DNA of 64,000 nt from Formosa algae. Its GTDB lineage: Bacteria > Bacteroidota > Bacteroidia > Flavobacteriales > Flavobacteriaceae. The DNA lies in the NCBI RefSeq assembly GCF_001439665.1, contig NZ_LMAK01000013.1, positions 1 to 64,000 of the forward strand, written 5' to 3'. Position 1 is the first letter of the stretch. Each line of letters starts with the position of its first letter. The position numbers and the translations under genes are program-made. Positions 34,337 to 42,850 of the stretch are shown here, in pieces. A model generated the notes under the pieces. It made no database searches. It saw only the letters and a list, made by a program, of their open reading frames with translations, and was not told where the DNA came from.

Positions 34337-35425
34337 ATGGAACAGGAACAAAAACAAAAAACAAATAAAAAATTCGTAATCATAATTTCTGTCATACTTA
34401 TTATCGGAATTATTTACGGCGGATATAAATTTATGCACTCTTTAGCTCATGAAGAAACAGATGATGCACAAATAGAAGCAAATATGACTCCTATTATTCC
34501 TCATGTTGCAGGTTATGTAAACACGGTTTTAGTGGAGGATAATGCCAGAGTTAAAAAAGGAGACACGCTCTTAATTATAGACAATACAGATTATATGATT
34601 CAGTTAAAACAAGCTGAAGCTAATGTAGCAGCAGCACAAAGCGGATTAGCCGTTTCTGAAGCTAGCATCGGATCTTTTGCAGCAAATTCTAGTGCAGCTA
34701 ATGCCCAAACAAACTCTGCAAGTCTAACCATAGAAACTGCTAAAATTAAATTATGGCGTGCAGAAAATGATTTTAAACGTTACGAGAACTTATATAAAAA
34801 CCATTCTATTACTGCACAACAGTACGAACAAGCATCTGCATTAAAACAAGAAGCTGAAAAACAATTAGAAATTTTACAGAGTCAGAAAAAAGCAAGCGCT
34901 AGCCAAAGTAGTGCGGCATCTCACCAAACTACAATTTCTAAAAAACAAGTTTCTGTTGCAGAAGCACAAATACAATTAGCAGAAGCGCAATTAAGTGCTG
35001 CACTTCAAAACTTAAACTACACTTATGTTACTGCTCCTATAGACGGACAGTTGGCTAGTGTTAAAATTCAAGCGGGACAATTTGTACAGCCTGGACAATC
35101 CTTATTCTACCTTGTTAATACGCAAGAAAAATGGGTTGTTGCTAATTTTAAAGAAACACAATTAGAAAAAATGAACATCGGGCAGCATGTGAGTATTACT
35201 GTAGATGCGTATCCTGATTACGAGTTTGAAGGTATTGTAACAAATTTTTCGCCTGCTACGGGATCTAAATTCTCTCTATTGCCTCCAGATAATGCTACAG
35301 GAAACTTTGTAAAAACAATTCAACGTTTACCTGTAAAAATTGATTTTACAGACAATAACGACGCAGAAGAATTTAAAAAATTACGTTCTGGAATGAATGT
35401 AAATATAGATGTGCATTTAAAATAA
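34337..35425 (+). CDS. HlyD/EmrA family membrane fusion protein
   Basis: A 362-residue periplasmic adaptor. One membrane helix (about residues 12-30) is followed by the biotinyl-lipoyl-like motif EANMTPIIPHVAGYV, a long coiled coil (about 90-225) and a beta-barrel region with YTYVTAPIDGQLA and SGMNVNIDVHLK. It links the MFS pump to the TolC-like channel. It lies 14 bp after the TolC-like gene and 3 bp before the pump gene. Confidence 0.94.
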   Translation: MEQEQKQKTNKKFVIIISVILIIGIIYGGYKFMHSLAHEETDDAQIEANMTPIIPHVAGYVNTVLVEDNARVKKGDTLLIIDNTDYMIQLKQAEANVAAAQSGLAVSEASIGSFAANSSAANAQTNSASLTIETAKIKLWRAENDFKRYENLYKNHSITAQQYEQASALKQEAEKQLEILQSQKKASASQSSAASHQTTISKKQVSVAEAQIQLAEAQLSAALQNLNYTYVTAPIDGQLASVKIQAGQFVQPGQSLFYLVNTQEKWVVANFKETQLEKMNIGQHVSITVDAYPDYEFEGIVTNFSPATGSKFSLLPPDNATGNFVKTIQRLPVKIDFTDNNDAEEFKKLRSGMNVNIDVHLK

Positions 35426-35428
35426 ATT

Positions 35429-37012
35429 ATGCAAGACACAGAAGACGAAAACAGTTTAGTTGAATACGGTTTTAGACGCGTTATCATTACCATAACAGCA
35501 GTGTTATGTGCGCTTCTTGAAATTGTAGATACAACTATTGTAAATGTGGCACTTAACGACATGAAAGGGAGTTTGGGTGCAACCTTAACAGATGTTGCTT
35601 GGGTAATTACGGCCTATGCTATAGCAAATGTTATTATCATACCCATGACTAGTTGGTTGTCTAAACAATTTGGAAGACGAAATTATTTCGCAACCTCCAT
35701 AATTATCTTTACGGTAGCATCTTTCTTATGTGGTAATGCGACTAACATTTGGGAACTTGTAGCCTTTAGGTTTATTCAAGGTCTAGGTGGAGGTGCTTTA
35801 TTAGTGACTGCACAAACGATAATCACAGAAAGTTACCCTATGGCAAAACGAGGAATGGCTCAGGCTATTTATGGTATGGGTGTAATTGTAGGGCCAACGC
35901 TTGGTCCTCCTCTTGGTGGTTATATTGTAGATAATTATTCTTGGCCTTATATTTTTTACATAAATATTCCCTTAGGTATCATCGCTACGTTCTTAACTAT
36001 TATGTATGTTAAGAGTCCTAAATACGGCGAGAAACTCAAAGCAAGTCAGGTAGATTGGTGGGGCATCGTATTTTTAGCAACATTTATAGGTTCGTTGCAA
36101 TTTGTATTAGAACATGGCCAGCAAGACGATTGGTTTGATAATTCATTAATTATCACCTTAAGCGTTGCTTCATTTTTTGGCTTGATTCTCTTTATATGGA
36201 GAGAATTAGTTTACGACAACCCTATAGTAAATCTGCGCGTATTAAAAGACAGTAATTTACGCGTAGGAACTATAATGACCTTTATTTTAGGTTTTGGATT
36301 GTACGGGTCTACTTTTATTATTCCTATTTACACGCAATCTGTTTTAGGATTTACAGCTACAGATGCCGGATTATTATTGATACCTAGTTCAATTACAACA
36401 GGTATTATGATGCCTATAATTGGTAAGTTAATTCAGAAAGGTGTACCTCAAAAATATTTGGTAACCGCAGGATTCTCTGTATTCTTTATTTACAGTTTAT
36501 GGATGTATTTAGAAATGACACCAGACACTGGAGTTGAACATTTCTTTTGGCCACTTGTAGTTAGAGGTGTTGGTTTAGGATTACTATTTGTACCTATTAC
36601 CACTTTATCGCTTTCAACTTTAATAGGAAAAGATATCGGAGATGGTGCTGCCTTTACAGGAATGACAAGACAATTAGGGGGTTCTTTTGGAATAGCAATT
36701 ATTACGACTATGATTTCACGTTGGGGACAACAACATCGCGTAGATTTAATCTCTAATTTAGATCCTACACATTTTAATGTTCAACAACGCATACAGAATT
36801 TACAATACATGTTTATGGGCAAAGGATTCTCTGTAAACGAATCGTTAAGTAAAGCCTACGAATTGTTAGATTTATCTGTAACAAAACAAGCTGTCGTGCT
36901 CTCTTATATGGACATATTTTTATATTTAGGGATTCTATTTTTACTATGTGTACCATTTGTACTACTCATTAAAAAAGGAGCAGGAAAAGTAGATTTAAGC
37001 GCTGTGCATTAA
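35429..37012 (+). CDS. DHA2 family (EmrB-like) drug efflux pump
   Basis: A 527-residue major facilitator with about 14 membrane segments. Motif A appears as SKQFGRRNYF, and motif C as GVIVGPTLGPPLGGYIVDN. With the adjacent EmrA-like adaptor and TolC-like channel it forms a tripartite exporter across both membranes. Substrates cannot be told from sequence. It is the last gene of the tetR operon. Confidence 0.94.
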   Translation: MQDTEDENSLVEYGFRRVIITITAVLCALLEIVDTTIVNVALNDMKGSLGATLTDVAWVITAYAIANVIIIPMTSWLSKQFGRRNYFATSIIIFTVASFLCGNATNIWELVAFRFIQGLGGGALLVTAQTIITESYPMAKRGMAQAIYGMGVIVGPTLGPPLGGYIVDNYSWPYIFYINIPLGIIATFLTIMYVKSPKYGEKLKASQVDWWGIVFLATFIGSLQFVLEHGQQDDWFDNSLIITLSVASFFGLILFIWRELVYDNPIVNLRVLKDSNLRVGTIMTFILGFGLYGSTFIIPIYTQSVLGFTATDAGLLLIPSSITTGIMMPIIGKLIQKGVPQKYLVTAGFSVFFIYSLWMYLEMTPDTGVEHFFWPLVVRGVGLGLLFVPITTLSLSTLIGKDIGDGAAFTGMTRQLGGSFGIAIITTMISRWGQQHRVDLISNLDPTHFNVQQRIQNLQYMFMGKGFSVNESLSKAYELLDLSVTKQAVVLSYMDIFLYLGILFLLCVPFVLLIKKGAGKVDLSAVH

Positions 37013-37039
37013 AGAAAACTTACTTGTATTAAAATTTTT

Positions 37040-37086
37040 TAACCCTCATAATCTAGTCAGATTCGATTTAGATCATGAGGGTTCTT
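37040..37086 (+). terminator. Terminator after the efflux operon
   Basis: AACCCTCAT-ATCTA and TAGAT-ATGAGGGTT pair around an AT-rich loop; a short T-rich segment follows. Confidence 0.65.
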
Positions 37087-37143
37087 ATTTTATTTTTAAT
37101 AAAGTTCACTATCTTCGCCAAAAATCAATAAATCAACCACATT

Positions 37144-38193
37144 ATGTTAGAACAATTTAAGATACCAAAATGGTATACCTTCATGTTTTACTTATCATTA
37201 GCAGTTTTTTGCAACACACAAGTTAAAGCTCAAAATGACACCTTAGTCCTTAAAAATAAAGACAAACTTATAGGTGACATTAAAGAAATGAACAAAGGTG
37301 TACTTACTATAGAAACCGACTATAGTGATAGTGACTTCCAGATTAAATGGAAAGATGTTATTTATGTAAGTAGTGATCAGACTTATTTAATGTCTTTATC
37401 TAATGGGCGTCGTGTAAATAGTAAACTACAAACAAAAACAGGAGATTCTAACATGATTGTCTTAACTCAAGGCACAGAAGTCATAGAAACTAAAATAACA
37501 GACGTTGTTTACGTTAAAGCCATAGAAAACAGTTTTATCTCGCGTCTAGATGCCAGTTTATCCATTGGTTTTAACTTTGCAAAAACCAATAATTTAACTC
37601 AGTTTTCGGTATTAAGTAACATAGGGTATACAGCCGATAAATGGGGCTTTTCTGCAGGTTTCAATTCTGTAAGAAGCAACCAAGACGATGTAGAAGAAAC
37701 CAAACGTACAGATGCCAATATTGGAGCCAAATACTTTATGAGACACGATTGGTTTGCTTTAGCAAATGCAACGTTCCTTTCTAACGATGAACAATTATTA
37801 AAACTTAGATCTTCAACACAAGGTGGTATTGGTAAATACATTATACACTCTAATCGCGTATATTTTGCAACCGGTACAGGTTTAGCTTGGACAAATGAAA
37901 ATTATACAGATGCTTCTATCGATACTAAAAACAGTTTAGAGGCCTTTTTATCTTTAGAATTGAACATGTTTGATTTTGATGATATTAGCTTATATTCAAA
38001 CTTTGTGGTATATCCGAGTTTAACAGAAAGTGATCGTGTGAGAACAGATTTAAACTTAAATTTAAAATATGATTTACCTTTAGATTTCTTTGTAAAACTA
38101 GGATTAACACACAACTTTGATAGTAAACCTATTGAAGGTGCATCTGAAGTAGATTATGTGTTTCAGACAACATTAGGTTGGGAATTAGATTAA
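37144..38193 (+). CDS. DUF481 family outer membrane protein
   Basis: A 349-residue protein with a signal peptide ending VKAQ (about residue 30). A small N-terminal beta domain (about 35-120, LKNKDKLIGDIKEMNKGVLTIETDYSDSDFQIKWKDV read in parts) precedes the DUF481 barrel, which ends in YVFQTTLGWELD. The family is thought to form salt-stress or generic outer membrane barrels; the function is not established. It is a single gene with its own terminator. Confidence 0.88.
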   Translation: MLEQFKIPKWYTFMFYLSLAVFCNTQVKAQNDTLVLKNKDKLIGDIKEMNKGVLTIETDYSDSDFQIKWKDVIYVSSDQTYLMSLSNGRRVNSKLQTKTGDSNMIVLTQGTEVIETKITDVVYVKAIENSFISRLDASLSIGFNFAKTNNLTQFSVLSNIGYTADKWGFSAGFNSVRSNQDDVEETKRTDANIGAKYFMRHDWFALANATFLSNDEQLLKLRSSTQGGIGKYIIHSNRVYFATGTGLAWTNENYTDASIDTKNSLEAFLSLELNMFDFDDISLYSNFVVYPSLTESDRVRTDLNLNLKYDLPLDFFVKLGLTHNFDSKPIEGASEVDYVFQTTLGWELD

Positions 38194-38215
38194 TTTCTAT
38201 GATAATATATTAATC

Positions 38216-38252
38216 AAAAAACGTGTTAGATTCTGTCTAACACGTTTTTTTT
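38216..38252 (+). terminator. Terminator after the DUF481 gene
   Basis: AAACGTGTTAGA pairs with TCTAACACGTTT around a short loop, followed by a T run. The preceding A run lets it also serve the converging DoxD gene. Confidence 0.85.
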
Positions 38253-38276
38253 ATGTCCCTAATTAAAACTAAAATC

Positions 38277-39302
38277 TTATTTTAAAATTATGGGAGCTTT
38301 CCAAGTTATGCCACTTATATCTGTTAATTGTAAAGTATAAGTAGATTTGTCCAAAGTCTGTAAACGTGAATCTGCTATTCTTAGATGAGCTCTTGCACCT
38401 AAAGGAATGACTAAACTGTGCGCACCTGGTTTTACTTTAGCGATGTAAGCATTAGTAATCATTTCTGGAGTAAACTGAGATAATTCTACTCCTGATAAAG
38501 ATAAAACCGATGTATTTGTTTCATCTAGCACATCAATACCTATTAAAAAGGAACCATAAACGTCAACACCTTCAACTCTAAACACTTCTAAATTAAGCAC
38601 TCCATCTTGAATATTAGCCTCTGAAACTTCAACAATTGGCTTCACAGATTTATTATGTAAAGTGCCCCAAAGTCCGCCGTGAAAATACTGATTAGTATAT
38701 AAAGTTAAACCTAAAATTCCGATGGCACCTATTAAAGTAACTCTAGAGAGCACACTATTAGCTAAAGGAAGTGGTCCAGATCCAAACCATCTAAAAAACT
38801 TTGATGTTGTTATTTTAAACCCTTTTTTCTGAAAGTAATAATCTAATGAATAGCGTCCGCTACCCGTTAAAAATAACGTAAATCCAGTCGCAATTCCTAA
38901 CACGCCAATTTGCCATTCGTCTAAACAGGTCGTTCCAATCCAGCCCGAACCCAATAGAATTCCCATTGCTAATCCAAACACACCAATACTCATTAACCGT
39001 GTAAATAAACCGAACATAATAAATAGACCAACAATACCTTCAATAATAGTAAATGTCACCATTGCCCACCAAAGTGAATCTGGATTTTCTACTAAATGAA
39101 GAATTATAGGTTTTATGCCTAAAGCATTGGGTAAAAAATGATTGAATTTCTCTCCGATATAACCAGCAGTTTCCGGATCTAATTTATTAGCTAATATTAA
39201 TCTACGCCAAAAGGCAGAAAAATAAGTCCACCCCACAACTAAACGTAAGCTGAGTGTGAACATTCCAGCCATAGTATATGACTGTGATATTTTTGTATTC
39301 AT
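38277..39302 (-). CDS. DoxD-DoxA fusion (thiosulfate:quinone oxidoreductase-like)
   Basis: A 341-residue membrane protein. Residues about 1-190 contain several membrane segments of the DoxD/DoxX type (LRLVVGWTYFSAFWRRL, GIVGLFIMFGLFTRLMSIGVF, TGSGRYSLDYY). After a further hydrophobic helix, residues about 215-341 match the periplasmic DoxA-like domain. In Acidianus these are two subunits of an enzyme oxidising thiosulfate with a quinone. In Bacteroidota the fused form is common and its substrate is unproven. It lies 47 bp downstream of a small secreted protein gene on the same strand. Confidence 0.85.
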   Translation of the reverse strand: MNTKISQSYTMAGMFTLSLRLVVGWTYFSAFWRRLILANKLDPETAGYIGEKFNHFLPNALGIKPIILHLVENPDSLWWAMVTFTIIEGIVGLFIMFGLFTRLMSIGVFGLAMGILLGSGWIGTTCLDEWQIGVLGIATGFTLFLTGSGRYSLDYYFQKKGFKITTSKFFRWFGSGPLPLANSVLSRVTLIGAIGILGLTLYTNQYFHGGLWGTLHNKSVKPIVEVSEANIQDGVLNLEVFRVEGVDVYGSFLIGIDVLDETNTSVLSLSGVELSQFTPEMITNAYIAKVKPGAHSLVIPLGARAHLRIADSRLQTLDKSTYTLQLTDISGITWKAPIILK

Positions 39303-39349
39303 GAATGTATATTTTGTATAATAAAAAATCTATTTTAACGTATTAACTA

Positions 39350-39739
39350 TTACGCTAAAATGGCATCTTTCTTATTTTTATACAAAATATAAAGCGGGAC
39401 CTTTAAAGGAGTTACAATTTGATTTTCAAACTGAAGTGTTACAGGATTCCCTGAAACTAAAACAGAAGCTAACCCAATATACTTAGAGCTTAAAGGTAAT
39501 AATTGGGCAATCTTACTGTAAGATTTACTAGAAGTTGATACAGTAACTTTTGAAACCTCAAGTGCAACACAACTACCATTTAGTTGAGCCACTTTACTTT
39601 TACTACTAACCTCTGTTTGCTCTAACTGCAAAACAGATTGCAGACTGTTCCTAACTGAACAAGGAGACAATAACAACAGTAATCCAAGACTAAAAATCTT
39701 GAATAACGTACTGTTATGATATGTGTTTTTGTTAGGCAT
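39350..39739 (-). CDS. Small secreted or lipid-anchored protein, hypothetical
   Basis: A 129-residue protein with a hydrophobic N-terminal segment ending LLLLSPCSV, so either a cleaved signal or a lipobox-like Cys. After it comes a SVLQLEQTEVSSKSKVAQLNGSC region resembling a recurrent flavobacterial family of unknown function, then a hydrophobic beta-rich tail. I start at the ATG giving MPNKNTYH, since the longer frame adds a Cys-rich stretch before the signal. It lies upstream of the DoxD-DoxA gene and may be an accessory to it. Confidence 0.6.
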   Translation of the reverse strand: MPNKNTYHNSTLFKIFSLGLLLLLSPCSVRNSLQSVLQLEQTEVSSKSKVAQLNGSCVALEVSKVTVSTSSKSYSKIAQLLPLSSKYIGLASVLVSGNPVTLQFENQIVTPLKVPLYILYKNKKDAILA

Positions 39740-39824
39740 ACAATCGTTAAAAATAAGTATTACACACATACTAAAGTGTTAGCATGTTGTTAATTTATGT
39801 CTATTACCACGCTTGCGTTATAAA

Positions 39825-40550
39825 TTAACTAAGCGTTTCATTTTCTTTCTCTTCAATTTCACGTGCTTTAGATAGCGATGTTGCCACTAATCCGGCAGGA
39901 ATAGTAACAATCCCTACTCCAATTATTAAGATGCAAAATGTAAAAATTTTACCACCGGTAGTAATAGGGTATACATCTCCGTAACCTACTGTTGTAAGTG
40001 TAACGACTGCCCACCAAGCACTATGAAAGATAGAAGCAAAAACTTCGGGTTGTGCATCATTTTCAAAATAATAAATACCAGCAGATGCTATAAATACAAA
40101 TATGGCCGTAACAATTAAAAACAAAACAATTTCTTCTTTTACTAATTTTGCAGCCAAGTGAAACCGATGCAACGCTTTATTATAACGAATAAGTTTTAAA
40201 GCTCTAAATATTCTGAAGACTCGGAATGCTCGTAACGCTCTAAAATCTAAAGTTCCTCTTAAATAGAATGGTAAAATAGCTAATAAATCGATGATGCCAT
40301 AAAAACTAAAAATATACTTTAAAGGTTTTTTCGCAACATACACACGTATTAGATATTCTATAGAAAAGATAACCACACAAAAGGTCTCAAAAAGATCTAA
40401 ATAAAATTTTACGATAGTAGAAATATTAGGTAACGTTTCTACAGAAAACGCAATAAGTGAGAGTAAGATTAAAACTTGTATAAGATAATCAAAAAGCTTT
40501 CCGCTTCTGCTCGTATTATCTTCTACAATAGATCTTAATTTTACTCTCAT
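39825..40550 (-). CDS. Voltage-gated potassium channel-like protein
   Basis: A 241-residue six-helix channel subunit. The S4-like helix carries regularly spaced Arg (FRALRAFRVFRIFRALKLIR), and the pore has the selectivity filter TTVGYGD. It should form a tetramer in the inner membrane. It lies 28 bp downstream of argS on the same strand and may be read through from it. Confidence 0.93.
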   Translation of the reverse strand: MRVKLRSIVEDNTSRSGKLFDYLIQVLILLSLIAFSVETLPNISTIVKFYLDLFETFCVVIFSIEYLIRVYVAKKPLKYIFSFYGIIDLLAILPFYLRGTLDFRALRAFRVFRIFRALKLIRYNKALHRFHLAAKLVKEEIVLFLIVTAIFVFIASAGIYYFENDAQPEVFASIFHSAWWAVVTLTTVGYGDVYPITTGGKIFTFCILIIGVGIVTIPAGLVATSLSKAREIEEKENETLS

Positions 40551-40578
40551 ATCTTTTTAATGCTGTTGGTTGTAAATA

Positions 40579-42357
40579 TTACATACGTTCTGGAACTTGA
40601 ATTCCTAATAAACTAAATGCATTTTTTATAGTTGTAGAAACAGCTTGAGCTAACTGTACTCTAAATATTTTTTCGTTTAAATTGTCTGCTCCTAAAATAG
40701 ATACATTCTGATAGAATGAATTAAACTCCTTTACCAAATCGTAAGTGTAATTCGCTATAATTGCAGGACTGTATTGTACCGCTGCCAATTGAATGGTTTC
40801 TGGGAACAACTGCAATTGTTTTAATAACGACTTTTCTTTTTCGTGCAAGTCTATTTTTGGAGTATCGATAGTATAATCGAAATCTGCTTTTCTTATTATA
40901 GATTGAATTCTAGCATATGTATACTGAATAAACGGTCCTGTATTCCCTTGAAAATCGATAGATTCTTTTGGATCGAATAAAATACGTTTCTTCGGATCTA
41001 CTTTTAAAATATAATACTTTAAAGCTCCTAAACCAATAGTACTGTACAATACATCTTTTTCGTCTTGAGAGTATCCATCTAATTTACCTAAATCTTCAGA
41101 AATTTCGCCTGCAGTTTCAGCCATTTCCGAAATTAAATCGTCGGCATCAACAACAGTTCCTTCTCTACTTTTCATTTTTCCGCTAGGTAAATCTACCATG
41201 CCATAACTTAAATGAAATAGATGCTTTGCCCAATCGAAACCTAATTTTTTGAGAATTAAAAACAGTACTTTAAAATGATAGTCTTGTTCGTTTCCTACCG
41301 TATATACTAAGCCACCAACATTTGGATAATCTTTTATACGCTGAATTGCAGTACCAATATCCTGTGTCATATAAACCGCAGTTCCATCTGAACGTAACAC
41401 GATTTTCTCGTCTAAACCTTCATCTGTTAAATCGCACCATACAGAACCATCGTCTTTTTTAAAGAAGACTCCTGTTTTTAAACCTTCGGCTACAAACTCT
41501 TTTCCTAATAAATAGGTATTACTTTCGTAATAATAGCAATCAAAATCGACACCCAAGTCATTATAAGTTACTTCAAAACCATCATAAACCCATTGGTTCA
41601 TGGTTTTCCAAAGCGTAACAACTTCATCATCTCCTGCTTCCCACTTCAATAACATGTCTTGAGCTTCTAATAGAATTGGAGCTTGCTTCTTAGCATCGTC
41701 TTCAGAAAGTCCATCCGCTTTTAAAGCTTCGATTTCTTTCTTATACTCTTGGTCAAATTTTACGTAATAATTTCCGACTAGCTTATCACCTTTTAAACCT
41801 GTGCTTTCTGGTGTTTCTCCATCTCCAAAACGCTTCCAAGCCAACATACTTTTACAAATATGAATCCCACGGTCGTTTATAATTTGCGTTTTATAAACTT
41901 TTTTACCTGAAGCTTTTAAAATTTCGGCTACACTATAACCTAATAAGTTATTTCTAATATGTCCAAGGTGCAAAGGTTTGTTTGTGTTTGGAGAAGAATA
42001 TTCTACCATAACGGCTTTATCATCTTCGTTTGGAAATGCATATCCAAAAGTTGCATCTGTTTTAATGGTATTAAACCAATTTTGATAATACGAATCTGCT
42101 ATAACGATATTAAGGAAGCCTTTTACTACATTATATCCTGTAACATCGTCTACCTCTTTTAATAAATATGCACCTATAGCCTCACCAATTTGTACTGGAT
42201 TTCCTTTTACTACGCGTAACATTGGAAAAACAACCACCGTAATATCTCCTTCAAACTCTTTACGAGTAGATTGAAATTCTACGGATTCTAATTCTGCATT
42301 ATAAATGGATGCCACGGCTTGTTTTACATGTTGCGACAAAGACTCTTGTATACTCAT
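40579..42357 (-). CDS. argS: Arginyl-tRNA synthetase
   Basis: A 592-residue class I synthetase. The HIGH-like motif lies in SSPNTNKPLHLGHIRNNLLG, the KMSKS-equivalent region reads SGKMKSREGTVV, and the C-terminal DALR anticodon-binding domain ends QVPERM. It charges tRNA-Arg. It is preceded by a clear -7 element and followed by a channel gene. Confidence 0.97.
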   Translation of the reverse strand: MSIQESLSQHVKQAVASIYNAELESVEFQSTRKEFEGDITVVVFPMLRVVKGNPVQIGEAIGAYLLKEVDDVTGYNVVKGFLNIVIADSYYQNWFNTIKTDATFGYAFPNEDDKAVMVEYSSPNTNKPLHLGHIRNNLLGYSVAEILKASGKKVYKTQIINDRGIHICKSMLAWKRFGDGETPESTGLKGDKLVGNYYVKFDQEYKKEIEALKADGLSEDDAKKQAPILLEAQDMLLKWEAGDDEVVTLWKTMNQWVYDGFEVTYNDLGVDFDCYYYESNTYLLGKEFVAEGLKTGVFFKKDDGSVWCDLTDEGLDEKIVLRSDGTAVYMTQDIGTAIQRIKDYPNVGGLVYTVGNEQDYHFKVLFLILKKLGFDWAKHLFHLSYGMVDLPSGKMKSREGTVVDADDLISEMAETAGEISEDLGKLDGYSQDEKDVLYSTIGLGALKYYILKVDPKKRILFDPKESIDFQGNTGPFIQYTYARIQSIIRKADFDYTIDTPKIDLHEKEKSLLKQLQLFPETIQLAAVQYSPAIIANYTYDLVKEFNSFYQNVSILGADNLNEKIFRVQLAQAVSTTIKNAFSLLGIQVPERM

Positions 42358-42380
42358 TACAATTGATTTAATTAAGTGCG

Positions 42381-42388
42381 CAAAGATA
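42381..42388 (-). promoter_or_regulatory. -7 promoter element of argS
   Basis: TATCTTTG on the minus strand, 24 bp before the argS start, matches TAnnTTTG. A TTG at the ideal -33 spacing is not seen. Confidence 0.5.
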
Positions 42389-42850
42389 CTATTTTTCTCA
42401 TATTAATAAGAAGGATTAGCATATGGATAAACGGTCTTTAAGCAGAGCTACATATTACACATTAGTATTTTATTCTTTTAAAACAAAGCGCTTGATAACG
42501 AAGTATGTTTATTTCTTTAAAAATACGGATATAATAAGACCTAATCGTCTTTTAGTGAAAAATGATACTTTTTTAAAAGCAGTCGTTTTTCTATGATTTT
42601 GGTCGTTTATCGAGTCCTAGAGAGCAATCAAATTAGACCATTAACATTTCAACTAATAAATTGGTATTAAACCGCTTAAATTATATTAATAAAACACATT
42701 TCATAACTTTGAGATGTATTATGCTATTATTTTAACAAATCTTCTTTGTGAGGGAGAAGATTTACTAACAAATCTTAATTAAGTATACTTAGTTATATGG
42801 GTAAATTTGAAAAAATTTCCTCCATACAATTAAGGTATGTCTGTACCTGT
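42389..42850. other. Intergenic region before the histidine kinase gene
   Basis: About 460 bp with no gene. TAACTTTG at 42704-42711 is a candidate -7 element. Downstream, AAATCTTCT (42737-42745) pairs with AGAAGATTT (42755-42763), while the same AAGATTT can instead pair with AAATCTT at 42769-42775. Two mutually exclusive hairpins in the 5' leader are therefore possible. Confidence 0.45.

Noticed and set aside
36061-37012. Antibiotic-resistance cassette on a mobile element (efflux operon)
   Set aside because: There is no transposase, integron or repeat boundary; base composition and promoter style match the surrounding chromosome, so it is an ordinary chromosomal efflux operon.
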